Shown here piece by piece: positions 1-7,303 of a stretch of 64,000 nt of DNA. The stretch comes from Flavobacterium sp. HBTb2-11-1 (GTDB lineage Bacteria; Bacteroidota; Bacteroidia; Flavobacteriales; Flavobacteriaceae): contig NZ_WUMO01000009.1 in the NCBI RefSeq assembly GCF_009826975.1, forward strand, positions 121,048 to 185,047, written 5' to 3'. The position numbers and the translations under genes are program-made. Within the stretch, counting starts at the first letter, position 1. Each line of letters opens with the position of its first letter. The notes under the pieces were generated by a model. That model did not search any database, was not told the DNA's origin, and saw only the letters and a program-made list of their open reading frames with translations.

Positions 1-537
1 ATGATCGTTAACCAAGGCATAGAAGGCTTTGGAATGAACCGTTTGGCAAAAGAATGCGGAATATCTGTTGCTACACTTTATATTTATTATTCAGACAAGG
101 AAGATTTGATTCGCAAAATTGGAATCGAAATTGGCCAAAATTTCTTTGAAAAGATGTTTGATGGCTTCTCTACAAATATGTCTTTCAGAGACGGATTACG
201 AAATCAATGGGAAAATCGTATTTATTTCAACCAAAATTTTACGCTACAGGCTAACTGTTTTGAACTGTTAAGGCATTCTACATATGGTGATGCAATCATA
301 CAAGAAGTGACGGGAGAATACAAACAAATGATGACTGAATTTATGCTGTCGGCAATTGAGAGAAAAGAACTTATCTCTGTTCCTTATGAAGTCTTTTGGA
401 GCATTGCTTACGGTTCGCTTTATTCTCTTCTAGAATTTCACAGAGACGGAAAATCAATGTCTGGAAAATCTTTTGTTCTTAAAGAAGAAATTAAAAATGA
501 AGCTTTTAATCTGGTTTTAAAAGCGCTGACTCCATAA
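1..537 (+). CDS. TetR/AcrR-family transcriptional regulator, 5'-truncated by window edge
   Basis: The protein carries the TetR-type helix-turn-helix: GFGMNRLAKECGISVATLYIYY at the start is split here as helices around LAKECGIS and ATLYIYYSDKEDL. In this family about 10-20 residues precede the VNQGIEGF segment, so the Met at base 1 is probably internal and the true start lies upstream of the window. Residues from about 50 to 178 form the variable ligand-binding and dimerisation domain. The next gene on the same strand is a Tet(X)-like flavin monooxygenase, and a near-palindrome at 632-649 between them is a possible operator. The inducer is unknown. Family assignment is firm; the regulated target is inferred from position. 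Confidence 0.88.
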   Translation: MIVNQGIEGFGMNRLAKECGISVATLYIYYSDKEDLIRKIGIEIGQNFFEKMFDGFSTNMSFRDGLRNQWENRIYFNQNFTLQANCFELLRHSTYGDAIIQEVTGEYKQMMTEFMLSAIERKELISVPYEVFWSIAYGSLYSLLEFHRDGKSMSGKSFVLKEEIKNEAFNLVLKALTP

Positions 538-546
538 GTAAATCTC

Positions 547-623
547 AAATTCCAAATTCCAAATTCCAATCTTGGAACCAAAAGGCAAACTCCAAAAACT
601 AAATTCCAAAAACTAAATTCTCA
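547..623. repeat. AAATTCC/GGAATTT-type dispersed repeat copy
   Basis: The gap contains three consecutive AAATTCC words (547-571) followed by TTGGAA and further AAATTCC copies. The same word recurs at 3481-3590, 18013-18046, 18233-18274 and 60501-60594. No coding potential is seen. Confidence 0.6.
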
Positions 624-631
624 ATACTTTA

Positions 632-649
632 TCACTCTGTGCAAAGTGA
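632..649. promoter_or_regulatory. Candidate TetR operator upstream of the Tet(X)-like gene
   Basis: TCACTCTGTGCAAAGTGA is an 18 bp imperfect palindrome in which 14 positions are symmetric (TCACTnTG half-sites). It lies 33 bp before the ATG of the monooxygenase gene and just after the TetR gene. TetR proteins usually bind palindromes of about this size. Binding is inferred from symmetry and position only. Confidence 0.4.
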
Positions 650-682
650 CAAAGCAATTACAATAATATTAATTTAAATAAA

Positions 683-1822
683 ATGAAAAATTCAATTATA
701 GAAAATAAAAAAATTGCCATTATTGGCGGTGGTCCAGTTGGATTGACAACTGCTAGAATTCTTCAAATTAATGGTGCTGATGTCACAGTTTACGAAAGAG
801 ATATAAATGCTCAAGCTAGAACTTCGGGTGGAACTCTTGACATTCACTCAGATTCTGGCCAGTTTGCCATTCAGAAGGCAGGTTTAATGGATGAATTCTA
901 CAAATATGCTCGACCAACTGGAGAAAAAATGGCCGATATGGACGGAAACATAACTTCTGACGAAATGCCAGATGAAACCAACGCTTTTTCACGTCCAGAA
1001 ATTGACCGAAATGATCTTAGAAAAATTATGCTAGATAACCTTAAAGAAGGAACAGTTGTTTGGAACAGTCAACTGGTTAACATCGAAAAAACAGAAAACC
1101 AATATATTTTGGAATTTAAAAATGGAACAAAAACAACTGCTGATTTTGTTATTGTTGCCAATGGCGGAAGATCGAATGCACGAAAATTTGTAAGCGACCA
1201 AGAACCTCAGCTTTCTGGAGCTTATATTATTCAAGGCGAAATTACAAATCCCGATCAAGATTATCCTGAATTTAAACCGAAATACGGCAACGGAAATGTA
1301 ATGGCAATGGGTGAACACAAAATGTTTTATACTCACACCATGCGCGACGGTTCTGTGCATTTTGGGGTTTCTTTTAAAGCTGATGAAGATTGGATTTCAA
1401 ACCATGGAATCAACTTTGAAGACGATAAAGCTGTAATTGCTTTTTTAAATGAAACTTTTAAAAACTGGAGCGATGATTACAAAAAATTCTTTGCCTTATC
1501 GACTGATTTTTCAGGGTTGCCTTTGAGACTCTTTTCGTTAGAAGAACCTTGGAAAGAACATTCCAACATTACTCTTGTTGGTGATGCCGCACATCTAATG
1601 CCTCCTTTTGCTGGCGAAGGAGTAAATATGGGATTGTTTGACGCTTTTCATCTAACGCAAAATTTAACCAACCGAAAATTCGAAACCATTGATGAAGCAA
1701 TCGCTGATTACGAGAAAAAAATGTTTGGTTATGCTTTAGAAGCGCAACGTATGACGAAAAAAATGGAAGATTTATTGCATTCTGATATTGTGGCTGAAGA
1801 TATTTTAAATAGTAGATTCTAA
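683..1822 (+). CDS. Tet(X)-like FAD-dependent monooxygenase
   Basis: A class A flavoprotein monooxygenase of 379 aa, about the length of Tet(X). The FAD dinucleotide motif IIGGGPVG is at residues 13-20, the NADPH/FAD-linked RND motif at 109-111, and the second FAD motif GDAAHLMPPFAGEGVN at 300-315. Similarity to remembered Tet(X) runs through the whole chain, including the region 180-230 that binds tetracycline. Mapped against Tet(X), Gln192, His234 and Gly236 are kept as Q184, H226 and G228, but Arg213 is replaced by V206. Tet(X) hydroxylates and inactivates tetracyclines; whether this homologue does so cannot be told from sequence. The TetR gene upstream suggests inducible expression. Confidence 0.85.
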   Translation: MKNSIIENKKIAIIGGGPVGLTTARILQINGADVTVYERDINAQARTSGGTLDIHSDSGQFAIQKAGLMDEFYKYARPTGEKMADMDGNITSDEMPDETNAFSRPEIDRNDLRKIMLDNLKEGTVVWNSQLVNIEKTENQYILEFKNGTKTTADFVIVANGGRSNARKFVSDQEPQLSGAYIIQGEITNPDQDYPEFKPKYGNGNVMAMGEHKMFYTHTMRDGSVHFGVSFKADEDWISNHGINFEDDKAVIAFLNETFKNWSDDYKKFFALSTDFSGLPLRLFSLEEPWKEHSNITLVGDAAHLMPPFAGEGVNMGLFDAFHLTQNLTNRKFETIDEAIADYEKKMFGYALEAQRMTKKMEDLLHSDIVAEDILNSRF

Positions 1823-1845
1823 TTAAAGTAAGATAATAAAATTAA

Positions 1846-1877
1846 AAAAGGCGTAAGAAAAAAATCTTACGCCTTTT
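1846..1877. terminator. Bidirectional terminator between the monooxygenase gene and guaB
   Basis: A 13 bp perfect stem (AAAAGGCGTAAGA, loop of 6, and its complement) with A and T runs on both sides, placed between convergent genes. Confidence 0.85.
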
Positions 1878-1898
1878 GTTTTATATCAAAACTTAAAA

Positions 1899-3371
1899 TT
1901 ATCTAGAATAATTCGGAGCTTCTTTTGTAATTGTTACGTTATGCGGGTGGCTTTCAGTGATTCCGCTTGAAGTGATTCTTACGAAACGACCTGTTTCTTG
2001 TAAAGTAGGAATATCTTTTGAACCACAGTATCCCATACCCGCACGGAGACCACCAATAAACTGAAGCATACTTTCGTTTAATTCTCCTTTGTAAGGCACA
2101 CGTCCAACGATTCCTTCTGGAACTAGTTTTTTAACATCGTCTTCAACATCTTGGAAATAACGATCTTTAGAACCTGTCTGCATTGCTTCAACAGATCCCA
2201 TTCCGCGGTAAGATTTGAATTTTCTTCCTTCAAAAATAATTGTTTCTCCTGGAGATTCTTTTGTTCCTGCTAATAATGAACCTAACATTACACAGTCAGC
2301 ACCTGCAGCGATAGCTTTAGGAATATCTCCTGTATAACGAATTCCTCCATCTGCAATTACAGGAACTCCAGTTCCTTTGATTGCCGCAGCAACTTCTAAA
2401 ACTGCTGAGAATTGAGGGAAACCAACACCTGCAACGATACGTGTTGTACAGATAGAGCCAGGACCGATTCCAACTTTTACTCCGTCTGCTCCATTTTCTA
2501 CTAAATATTTAGCAGCTTCTGGAGTAGCGATGTTTCCAACTACTACGTCTATTTGAGGGAATTTTGCTTTTACTTCTTTTAATACATTTACTACACCTTC
2601 TGTGTGTCCGTGAGCTGTATCGATAATGATGGCGTCTACACCAGCAGCAACTAAAGCTTCTGCTCGTTGAACAGCATCTCCAGTAACTCCAATTGCAGCA
2701 GCCACTCTTAAACGGCCAAAAGAATCTTTGTTTGCGATTGGCTTTTGAGTCAGTTTTGTAATATCTCTGAAAGTGATTAAACCAACTAATTCGTTTTTAT
2801 CGTTTACAACTGGTAATTTTTCGATTTTATGACCTTGCAAAACTACTTCTGCCTGCTCTAGTGAAGTTCCTTCAGAAACCGTTACTAAGTTTTGGCTTGT
2901 CATAACCTCAGCGATTGGTCTTGCTCCGTTTTTTTCGAAACGTAAATCACGGTTTGTAACGATACCTTTTAAGATTTTATTTTCGTCAACGATTGGAATA
3001 CCACCGATTCCGAATTCTTTCATAGCGTTTTTAGCGTCAGCAATTGTAGAGTTCATTGGTAAAGTTACCGGATCGATAATCATACCTGCTTCTGCACGTT
3101 TTACTTTTCGAACTTTTCCTGCTTGCTGTTCGATAGTCATATTTTTATGTAAAACACCAATTCCGCCTTCTTGCGCCATAGCAATTGCCATTGCGCTTTC
3201 TGTAACTGTATCCATCGCAGCTGATACAATTGGAACGTTTAATGTAATGTTTTTTGAGAATCTTGATTTAATGCTCACTTCGCGAGGAAGCACATTCGAG
3301 TAGTTAGGTACTAATAATACATCGTCGTAAGTTAAACCTTCGCCGATAATCTTGGAGTTGTGTGCTATCAT
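1899..3371 (-). CDS. guaB: Inosine-5'-monophosphate dehydrogenase
   Basis: IMP dehydrogenase oxidises IMP to XMP with NAD+, the committed step of guanine nucleotide synthesis in the cytosol. The 490 aa length is typical. The N-terminal LTYDDVLLVP signature is at 13-22, two CBS domains span about 95-210, and the catalytic loop GIGPGSICTTR carries the nucleophile C308. The flap region YRGMGSVEAM follows at about 395. The ATG at 3371 is preceded by a -7 match at 3398-3405. The gene is transcribed alone, ending at a hairpin shared with the convergent monooxygenase gene. Confidence 0.97.
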   Translation of the reverse strand: MIAHNSKIIGEGLTYDDVLLVPNYSNVLPREVSIKSRFSKNITLNVPIVSAAMDTVTESAMAIAMAQEGGIGVLHKNMTIEQQAGKVRKVKRAEAGMIIDPVTLPMNSTIADAKNAMKEFGIGGIPIVDENKILKGIVTNRDLRFEKNGARPIAEVMTSQNLVTVSEGTSLEQAEVVLQGHKIEKLPVVNDKNELVGLITFRDITKLTQKPIANKDSFGRLRVAAAIGVTGDAVQRAEALVAAGVDAIIIDTAHGHTEGVVNVLKEVKAKFPQIDVVVGNIATPEAAKYLVENGADGVKVGIGPGSICTTRIVAGVGFPQFSAVLEVAAAIKGTGVPVIADGGIRYTGDIPKAIAAGADCVMLGSLLAGTKESPGETIIFEGRKFKSYRGMGSVEAMQTGSKDRYFQDVEDDVKKLVPEGIVGRVPYKGELNESMLQFIGGLRAGMGYCGSKDIPTLQETGRFVRITSSGITESHPHNVTITKEAPNYSR

Positions 3372-3397
3372 GGTGCAATTTCTAGTTGAATTGCGTG

Positions 3398-3405
3398 CAA
3401 ATATA
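3398..3405 (-). promoter_or_regulatory. Candidate guaB promoter -7 element
   Basis: Reads TATATTTG on the minus strand, matching TAnnTTTG, 27 bp before the guaB ATG. No -33 TTG at standard spacing was found. Confidence 0.5.
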
Positions 3406-3480
3406 GTGAATAAATTGCTAACTTGAATACTAACTTATTCATAAATTTGTATTTACAGGAAAAGTCTTTCAAATTAAATT

Positions 3481-3590
3481 CCAATTTTTTTAAATTCCAA
3501 ATTCCAAGTCAGATCAAAAAAAAGCTTTGCTTTTTGAGGAGTTTGGAATTTGGAATTTGGAATTTGGAATTTGGAATTTAAAAAAATTGG
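3481..3590. repeat. Inverted repeat with perfect 27 bp arms (TTGGAATTT family)
   Basis: Bases 3481-3507 are exactly complementary in inverted sense to 3564-3590. The right arm is extended by extra TTTGGAA units from 3542, giving a tandem array. The spacer holds a smaller AAAGC..GCTTT hairpin. It fills the space between guaB and the DUF5723 gene and may also stop transcription of the latter's neighbours. Confidence 0.85.
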
Positions 3591-3597
3591 ATTTTAT

Positions 3598-4992
3598 CTA
3601 TTCTTTATCTTGAAAAACAAAATTGATTCCGACCTGAAAGGCCGCACTGCTAGCTTTGGAGATATCTTTATATTCTAAAACATTATTGACCAAAGCATAA
3701 ATATTTACTGGACCAATTGTTCCTGCAAGTCCTAAACCAATATTTGTATTTGAAAAAGTATCTAAAGTGTAAGTGGCTTTTAAATCTAATTTCTTAAAGA
3801 TATTTCTTCGATAAAAAGCTGTCAGGGCAAATAGAGGTGTTCGAGGGGCTGACATTGCAAAAAGCTGTGCTCCAACCGCATTTTTATAATATTTATTAAC
3901 TTTTCCATGACAATTGCATTCGTCATCGGGGCGAGCCTCTCCAAAAGAATATTGAATGGAAGAATACAATTTTGTCGGACGCCAAGTAGTGTACTTATTA
4001 TAAAGTGTATCTCTTGGTATGGCTTTATCAAATTCGTTAAAGACATTTTCTGGATCGTCTGAGCCCAAAAAATCGGGATTAGCGCCATTGTATTGGTAAG
4101 TTCCTTTATACGTAATCGTTTCTATGTCTTTGGTCTGTCTCACAAAACCCAAATCTATAATACTTGCTGTTAGCTGTAAATTGTCTTTTATATAATAGGT
4201 AATTCCAGCATCAACGCCAAAACCTAGGCTTCCGTTAAAAAAAGTATTATTGGCAATATCGCGCGCTATATTTCCTTCGTATTCATCTTTAGTAAACCGA
4301 GCAATTCCAGAGGTTTTTAATTCTAAATTGGAAGAAATAATCTGGTTATAAAGGTTTGGAGTTCCAGGTTCTTGTCCTGTATATATATACCCTGAATTTT
4401 TGGTTGAAGTAGCATTTGCTCCACTCGAATAGATTTTGGCACGTCCTCCGTAGACAAATTTATCATTGACTTTTTTATGAAAACCTACATGAAAAACAGA
4501 AAGCACTTCGGCTTTCATATTTAAATCGCCTAGATTAAATGATTTTCCGATATAATTTCTATTTCCATCTAAAGCTAATAATGCGAGATCTTTTGGAACA
4601 AACATAAAAAAATCGAATTCCTGGTACAATCCGAACGAAATATAGGAACGACTTTCTCTTCCTCCTATTCTAAATCCGCCAGAAAATATTTCCAATTGCT
4701 GATTGGTCACAACTTTGTCATTGCTGGAAGATTTATTGATGACGTTTCTAACTTTTTGATTAAAATCGACACCATCATTGGCGAATAAATCATAAGCTGA
4801 GAAACTGCTAGAACCCACATTTGCTGAAATTCCAGATAAAACTGGAAATCCGAAATAATATTCATACGAAATATCTGCTCCAGGATTTACAAGCGAGGAT
4901 TGCGGAATTGAAGTAAAGTTATATAACAGCTCTCTGTTTTGAGCAAAACAGGAAAGATGAAAAAATAAGCAAAGAATTAGTGCCTTTCTCAT
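3598..4992 (-). CDS. DUF5723-family predicted outer-membrane protein
   Basis: A 464 aa protein with a signal peptide (MRKALILCLFFHLSCFAQ) and a body rich in alternating hydrophobic and aromatic strands, as in a beta-barrel: examples are ISFGLYQEFDFF near 115 and LFALTAFYRR near 390. It begins NPGADISYEYYFGFPVLSG after the signal, which I associate with DUF5723 rather than with the PorP/SprF family of the type IX secretion system. Function is unknown. Its ATG overlaps by 4 bp the stop of the lipoprotein gene upstream, so the two are translated from one message and probably work together in the outer membrane. Confidence 0.72.
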   Translation of the reverse strand: MRKALILCLFFHLSCFAQNRELLYNFTSIPQSSLVNPGADISYEYYFGFPVLSGISANVGSSSFSAYDLFANDGVDFNQKVRNVINKSSSNDKVVTNQQLEIFSGGFRIGGRESRSYISFGLYQEFDFFMFVPKDLALLALDGNRNYIGKSFNLGDLNMKAEVLSVFHVGFHKKVNDKFVYGGRAKIYSSGANATSTKNSGYIYTGQEPGTPNLYNQIISSNLELKTSGIARFTKDEYEGNIARDIANNTFFNGSLGFGVDAGITYYIKDNLQLTASIIDLGFVRQTKDIETITYKGTYQYNGANPDFLGSDDPENVFNEFDKAIPRDTLYNKYTTWRPTKLYSSIQYSFGEARPDDECNCHGKVNKYYKNAVGAQLFAMSAPRTPLFALTAFYRRNIFKKLDLKATYTLDTFSNTNIGLGLAGTIGPVNIYALVNNVLEYKDISKASSAAFQVGINFVFQDKE

Positions 4993-5540
4993 TCGATTAC
5001 TAAATAAGCCGTTGCACTTGATCTTAATTTTAAATTTCCTGTACTCTCGCTATTCAATGGAGGTCCCGCAGCAATTATTACCACAAAGCCAATTTTTTGT
5101 GTTTGTTTTAAAAGATCTAATCGCGCGTTTTCAAAAACTTCTGTAGGGTATTTTATAACATTTGGAGTTCCTTTATAGGATGGAACTGTAAAAGAGATGG
5201 TTTGCAAAACCTGATTTTGGTCGTTAAGCAAAAGCATGTTTAAAACAAAAGCGCGGTCTATATTATTTTCGACTTCAAAATCAAAATCAGCTCTTTTGAG
5301 ACGTTCAGTAAAAAATTTGTCTTTAAAAACATCAAAATCTCTAGAATCATAGCCAATGTTCGTTCCTCCATCATCTACAAGTCTACTTGCTGGAATGTCG
5401 AAATAAGCAAGGTTTGCGACAAAAACAGGTTCTAGCTTAAAATCATTTACTTGATCAAAATCTAAATCGCTTGAACAGGAAAATAATAAAAAGACTGAAA
5501 ATAGTAAGCTGGAAATTTTACTTAGTGGTTTTGTCCTCAT
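4989..5540 (-). CDS. Predicted lipoprotein partner of the DUF5723 protein
   Basis: A 183 aa protein with a lipoprotein signal: hydrophobic SLLFSVFLLFSC ending at C22, followed by SSDLDFD. Acidic residues after the cysteine fit a surface- or periplasm-facing lipoprotein. The remainder (VFVANLAYFDIP, FTERLKRADFDFEVENN) has no motif I recognise. It overlaps the next gene by 4 bp, indicating an operon with the DUF5723 gene. Function is unknown; a role linked to the barrel protein is inferred from the overlap. Confidence 0.72.
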   Translation of the reverse strand: MRTKPLSKISSLLFSVFLLFSCSSDLDFDQVNDFKLEPVFVANLAYFDIPASRLVDDGGTNIGYDSRDFDVFKDKFFTERLKRADFDFEVENNIDRAFVLNMLLLNDQNQVLQTISFTVPSYKGTPNVIKYPTEVFENARLDLLKQTQKIGFVVIIAAGPPLNSESTGNLKLRSSATAYLVIE

Positions 5541-5617
5541 GATAATAGTTATATCAATACTAAATGTAACGCATTATGTTTACATTCATTATCTAAGATA
5601 CGAAAAATAACTATTTT

Positions 5618-6484
5618 TTAATGGAACTTTCCAAACAATTTTGAAGCTTCGTTATAAGCGCTCTCGAAACTAAGAGAATTAAGTCCTGTTGCTTTTTTAT
5701 TGGCTGTAAAATACGAAATCAGTTTTTCTGTCGGCATGTTTCCTGTCAGTTTATCGGTTGCCATTGGACAGCCTCCAAAACCTTGAATCGCACCGTCAAA
5801 ACGTGTACAGCCTGCTTTTGCTGCGGCGTCGATTTTTTCGAACCAGCTTTCAGGAGTTGTATGAAGATGAGCGCCAAATTCAATTTCAGGATATTTCGGA
5901 ATCAAATCTGAAAACAAATAGGTAATTACTTCTGGTGTAGAAGTTCCTACAGTATCAGAAAGCGATAGGATTTTCACGCCCATTCCAGCCAGTTTTTCAG
6001 TCCACTCGCCTACAATTTCAACATTCCACGGATCTCCATACGGATTTCCGAAACCCATAGAAAGATACGTAACCACTTCTTTGTTTTTCTTATCTGCCAC
6101 TTCAAGAATTTCTTCAAGTGTAACCAATGATTCTGCAATAGTTTTGTGCGTATTACGCATCTGAAAGTTCTCCGAAATAGAAAAAGGAAAACCTAAATAT
6201 TGAATCGGTTCGTAGTTTGCAGCTGTTATCGCACCTTGTGTGTTGGCAATAATTGAAAGTAGTTTGCTTGTTGTCTGCGAAAGGTCTAATTGCGCCAAAA
6301 CCTCAGCAGTATCTTGCATTTGCGGAATAGCTTTGGGAGAAACAAAACTTCCAAAATCAATGGTGTCAAAGCCAACTCGCAACAAAGCCTGTATGTAAGT
6401 AACTTTATTTTTTGTTGGAATAAAGGTTTTGATACCCTGCATGGCATCTCTAGGACATTCAATGATTTTGATTTCTTTATTCAA
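5618..6484 (-). CDS. Hydroxymethylglutaryl-CoA lyase
   Basis: HMG-CoA lyase splits HMG-CoA into acetoacetate and acetyl-CoA, the last step of leucine degradation. The 288 aa TIM-barrel protein has the N-terminal ECPRDAMQG motif (R12 and D13 in the active site), the metal-binding GAHLHTT with H206 and H208, and the signature GFGGCPMATDKLTGN with the catalytic C239. The start is a TTG: the codons following it read NKEIKIIEC, and no ATG lies in frame nearby upstream. The gene is not clustered with other leucine-degradation genes, although a leucine dehydrogenase lies at 19817-20923. Confidence 0.9.
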   Translation of the reverse strand: MNKEIKIIECPRDAMQGIKTFIPTKNKVTYIQALLRVGFDTIDFGSFVSPKAIPQMQDTAEVLAQLDLSQTTSKLLSIIANTQGAITAANYEPIQYLGFPFSISENFQMRNTHKTIAESLVTLEEILEVADKKNKEVVTYLSMGFGNPYGDPWNVEIVGEWTEKLAGMGVKILSLSDTVGTSTPEVITYLFSDLIPKYPEIEFGAHLHTTPESWFEKIDAAAKAGCTRFDGAIQGFGGCPMATDKLTGNMPTEKLISYFTANKKATGLNSLSFESAYNEASKLFGKFH

Positions 6485-6558
6485 AGCTTATTCTTTTGTA
6501 AAGGCTAAGTTAGTTTCTTTTTTAATGAAATAAAAGATAATTTTAGCTCAATCCGATT

Positions 6559-6660
6559 ATTACTGAATATTGTAATAGCCAACAACATTACCTAAAAACG
6601 TAATATTTAAATATATTACCAAAAAGCGTAATAATAGATTTTATTACTTATATTTGTAAT
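6559..6660. promoter_or_regulatory. Four phased palindromes ATTAC-N8-GTAAT, 28 bp apart
   Basis: Four 18 bp sites with the form ATTAC-N8-GTAAT occur at 6559-6576, 6587-6604, 6615-6632 and 6643-6660, each starting exactly 28 bp after the last. The arms are identical in all four, while the centres and the 10 bp spacers vary. The last site contains TATATTTG, a -7 promoter match. This looks like a cooperative operator array controlling the SatD-like gene at 6695; the regulator is not known but could be the C-terminal helix-turn-helix of that same protein. Confidence 0.8.
6649..6656 (+). promoter_or_regulatory. Candidate -7 element inside the fourth palindrome
   Basis: TATATTTG matches TAnnTTTG and lies within the palindrome at 6643-6660. 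A second match is at 6683-6690, only 4 bp before the ATG, so the upstream one is the better promoter candidate. Confidence 0.45.
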
Positions 6661-6694
6661 ACAAAGTTTATAATTTTTTAATTATATTTGAGTT

Positions 6695-7303
6695 ATGACT
6701 AGTGTAATTACAGCAGACATTATTGGTTCGAGACAGCAATCTGAACACTGGGTTGATGACCTAAAGAAAATTTTAGCGCCATTGGGCCATACGCCAAGTC
6801 AATGGGAAATTTACCGTGGAGATGAATTTCAGATTGAAGTGACAAATCCTGAAGATGCTTTGCTTACCGCAATTTTAATAAAGGCGCATTTAAGAACTAT
6901 TAAATCTGATGCTCGCATGAGTATTGGTTTTGGAGATAAAACGCATAATGCTGAAAGAATATCTGAAAGCAATGGTTCTGCTTTTATACATTCAGGAGAG
7001 CTTTTTGAAACTTTAAAAAAACAGAAAGTCACATTAGCGCTTCGAATTGGAAATACTGATTTTGATGAAAAACTCAATTTAATGCTGCAGCTTGCATTGA
7101 CCTTTATGGATAGCTGGCTGGTACAGTCGGCAGAATTTGTGGCATTGGCAATAGAAAATCCAACCTTGTCGCAAGAAGAGTTAGGCCAAAAATTAGGCAT
7201 AAACCAAGCTGCTGTGAGCAGAAGACAAAAACGCGCTCAGTTTGATTTGGTTATGAATTTAGATCGTTATTTTAGAACACAGATAAAACAACTTGCCCCA
7301 TGA
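6695..7303 (+). CDS. SatD-family protein with C-terminal helix-turn-helix
   Basis: A 202 aa cytosolic protein beginning MTSVITADIIGSRQ, typical of the SatD family (named after a Streptococcus mutans acid-tolerance locus). The middle part GDEFQIEV...RMSIGFGDK resembles a nucleotidyl-cyclase-like fold. Residues about 155-185 (PTLSQEELGQKLGINQAAVSRR) form a helix-turn-helix of the sigma-region-4 type, so DNA binding is likely. It overlaps the DUF3307 gene by 4 bp. The array of phased palindromes directly upstream suggests autoregulation, which is inference. The biochemical role of the family is not established. Confidence 0.8.
   Translation: MTSVITADIIGSRQQSEHWVDDLKKILAPLGHTPSQWEIYRGDEFQIEVTNPEDALLTAILIKAHLRTIKSDARMSIGFGDKTHNAERISESNGSAFIHSGELFETLKKQKVTLALRIGNTDFDEKLNLMLQLALTFMDSWLVQSAEFVALAIENPTLSQEELGQKLGINQAAVSRRQKRAQFDLVMNLDRYFRTQIKQLAP

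Noticed and set aside
3598..4992. PorP/SprF type IX secretion protein
   Set aside because: The post-signal sequence lacks the QQ-x-P-x-Y-x-QF...NP opening of PorP/SprF and fits DUF5723 better.
6559..6660. CRISPR-like array
   Set aside because: Repeat unit is only an 18 bp palindrome with variable centre and 10 bp spacers, four copies, no cas genes; an operator array explains it better.
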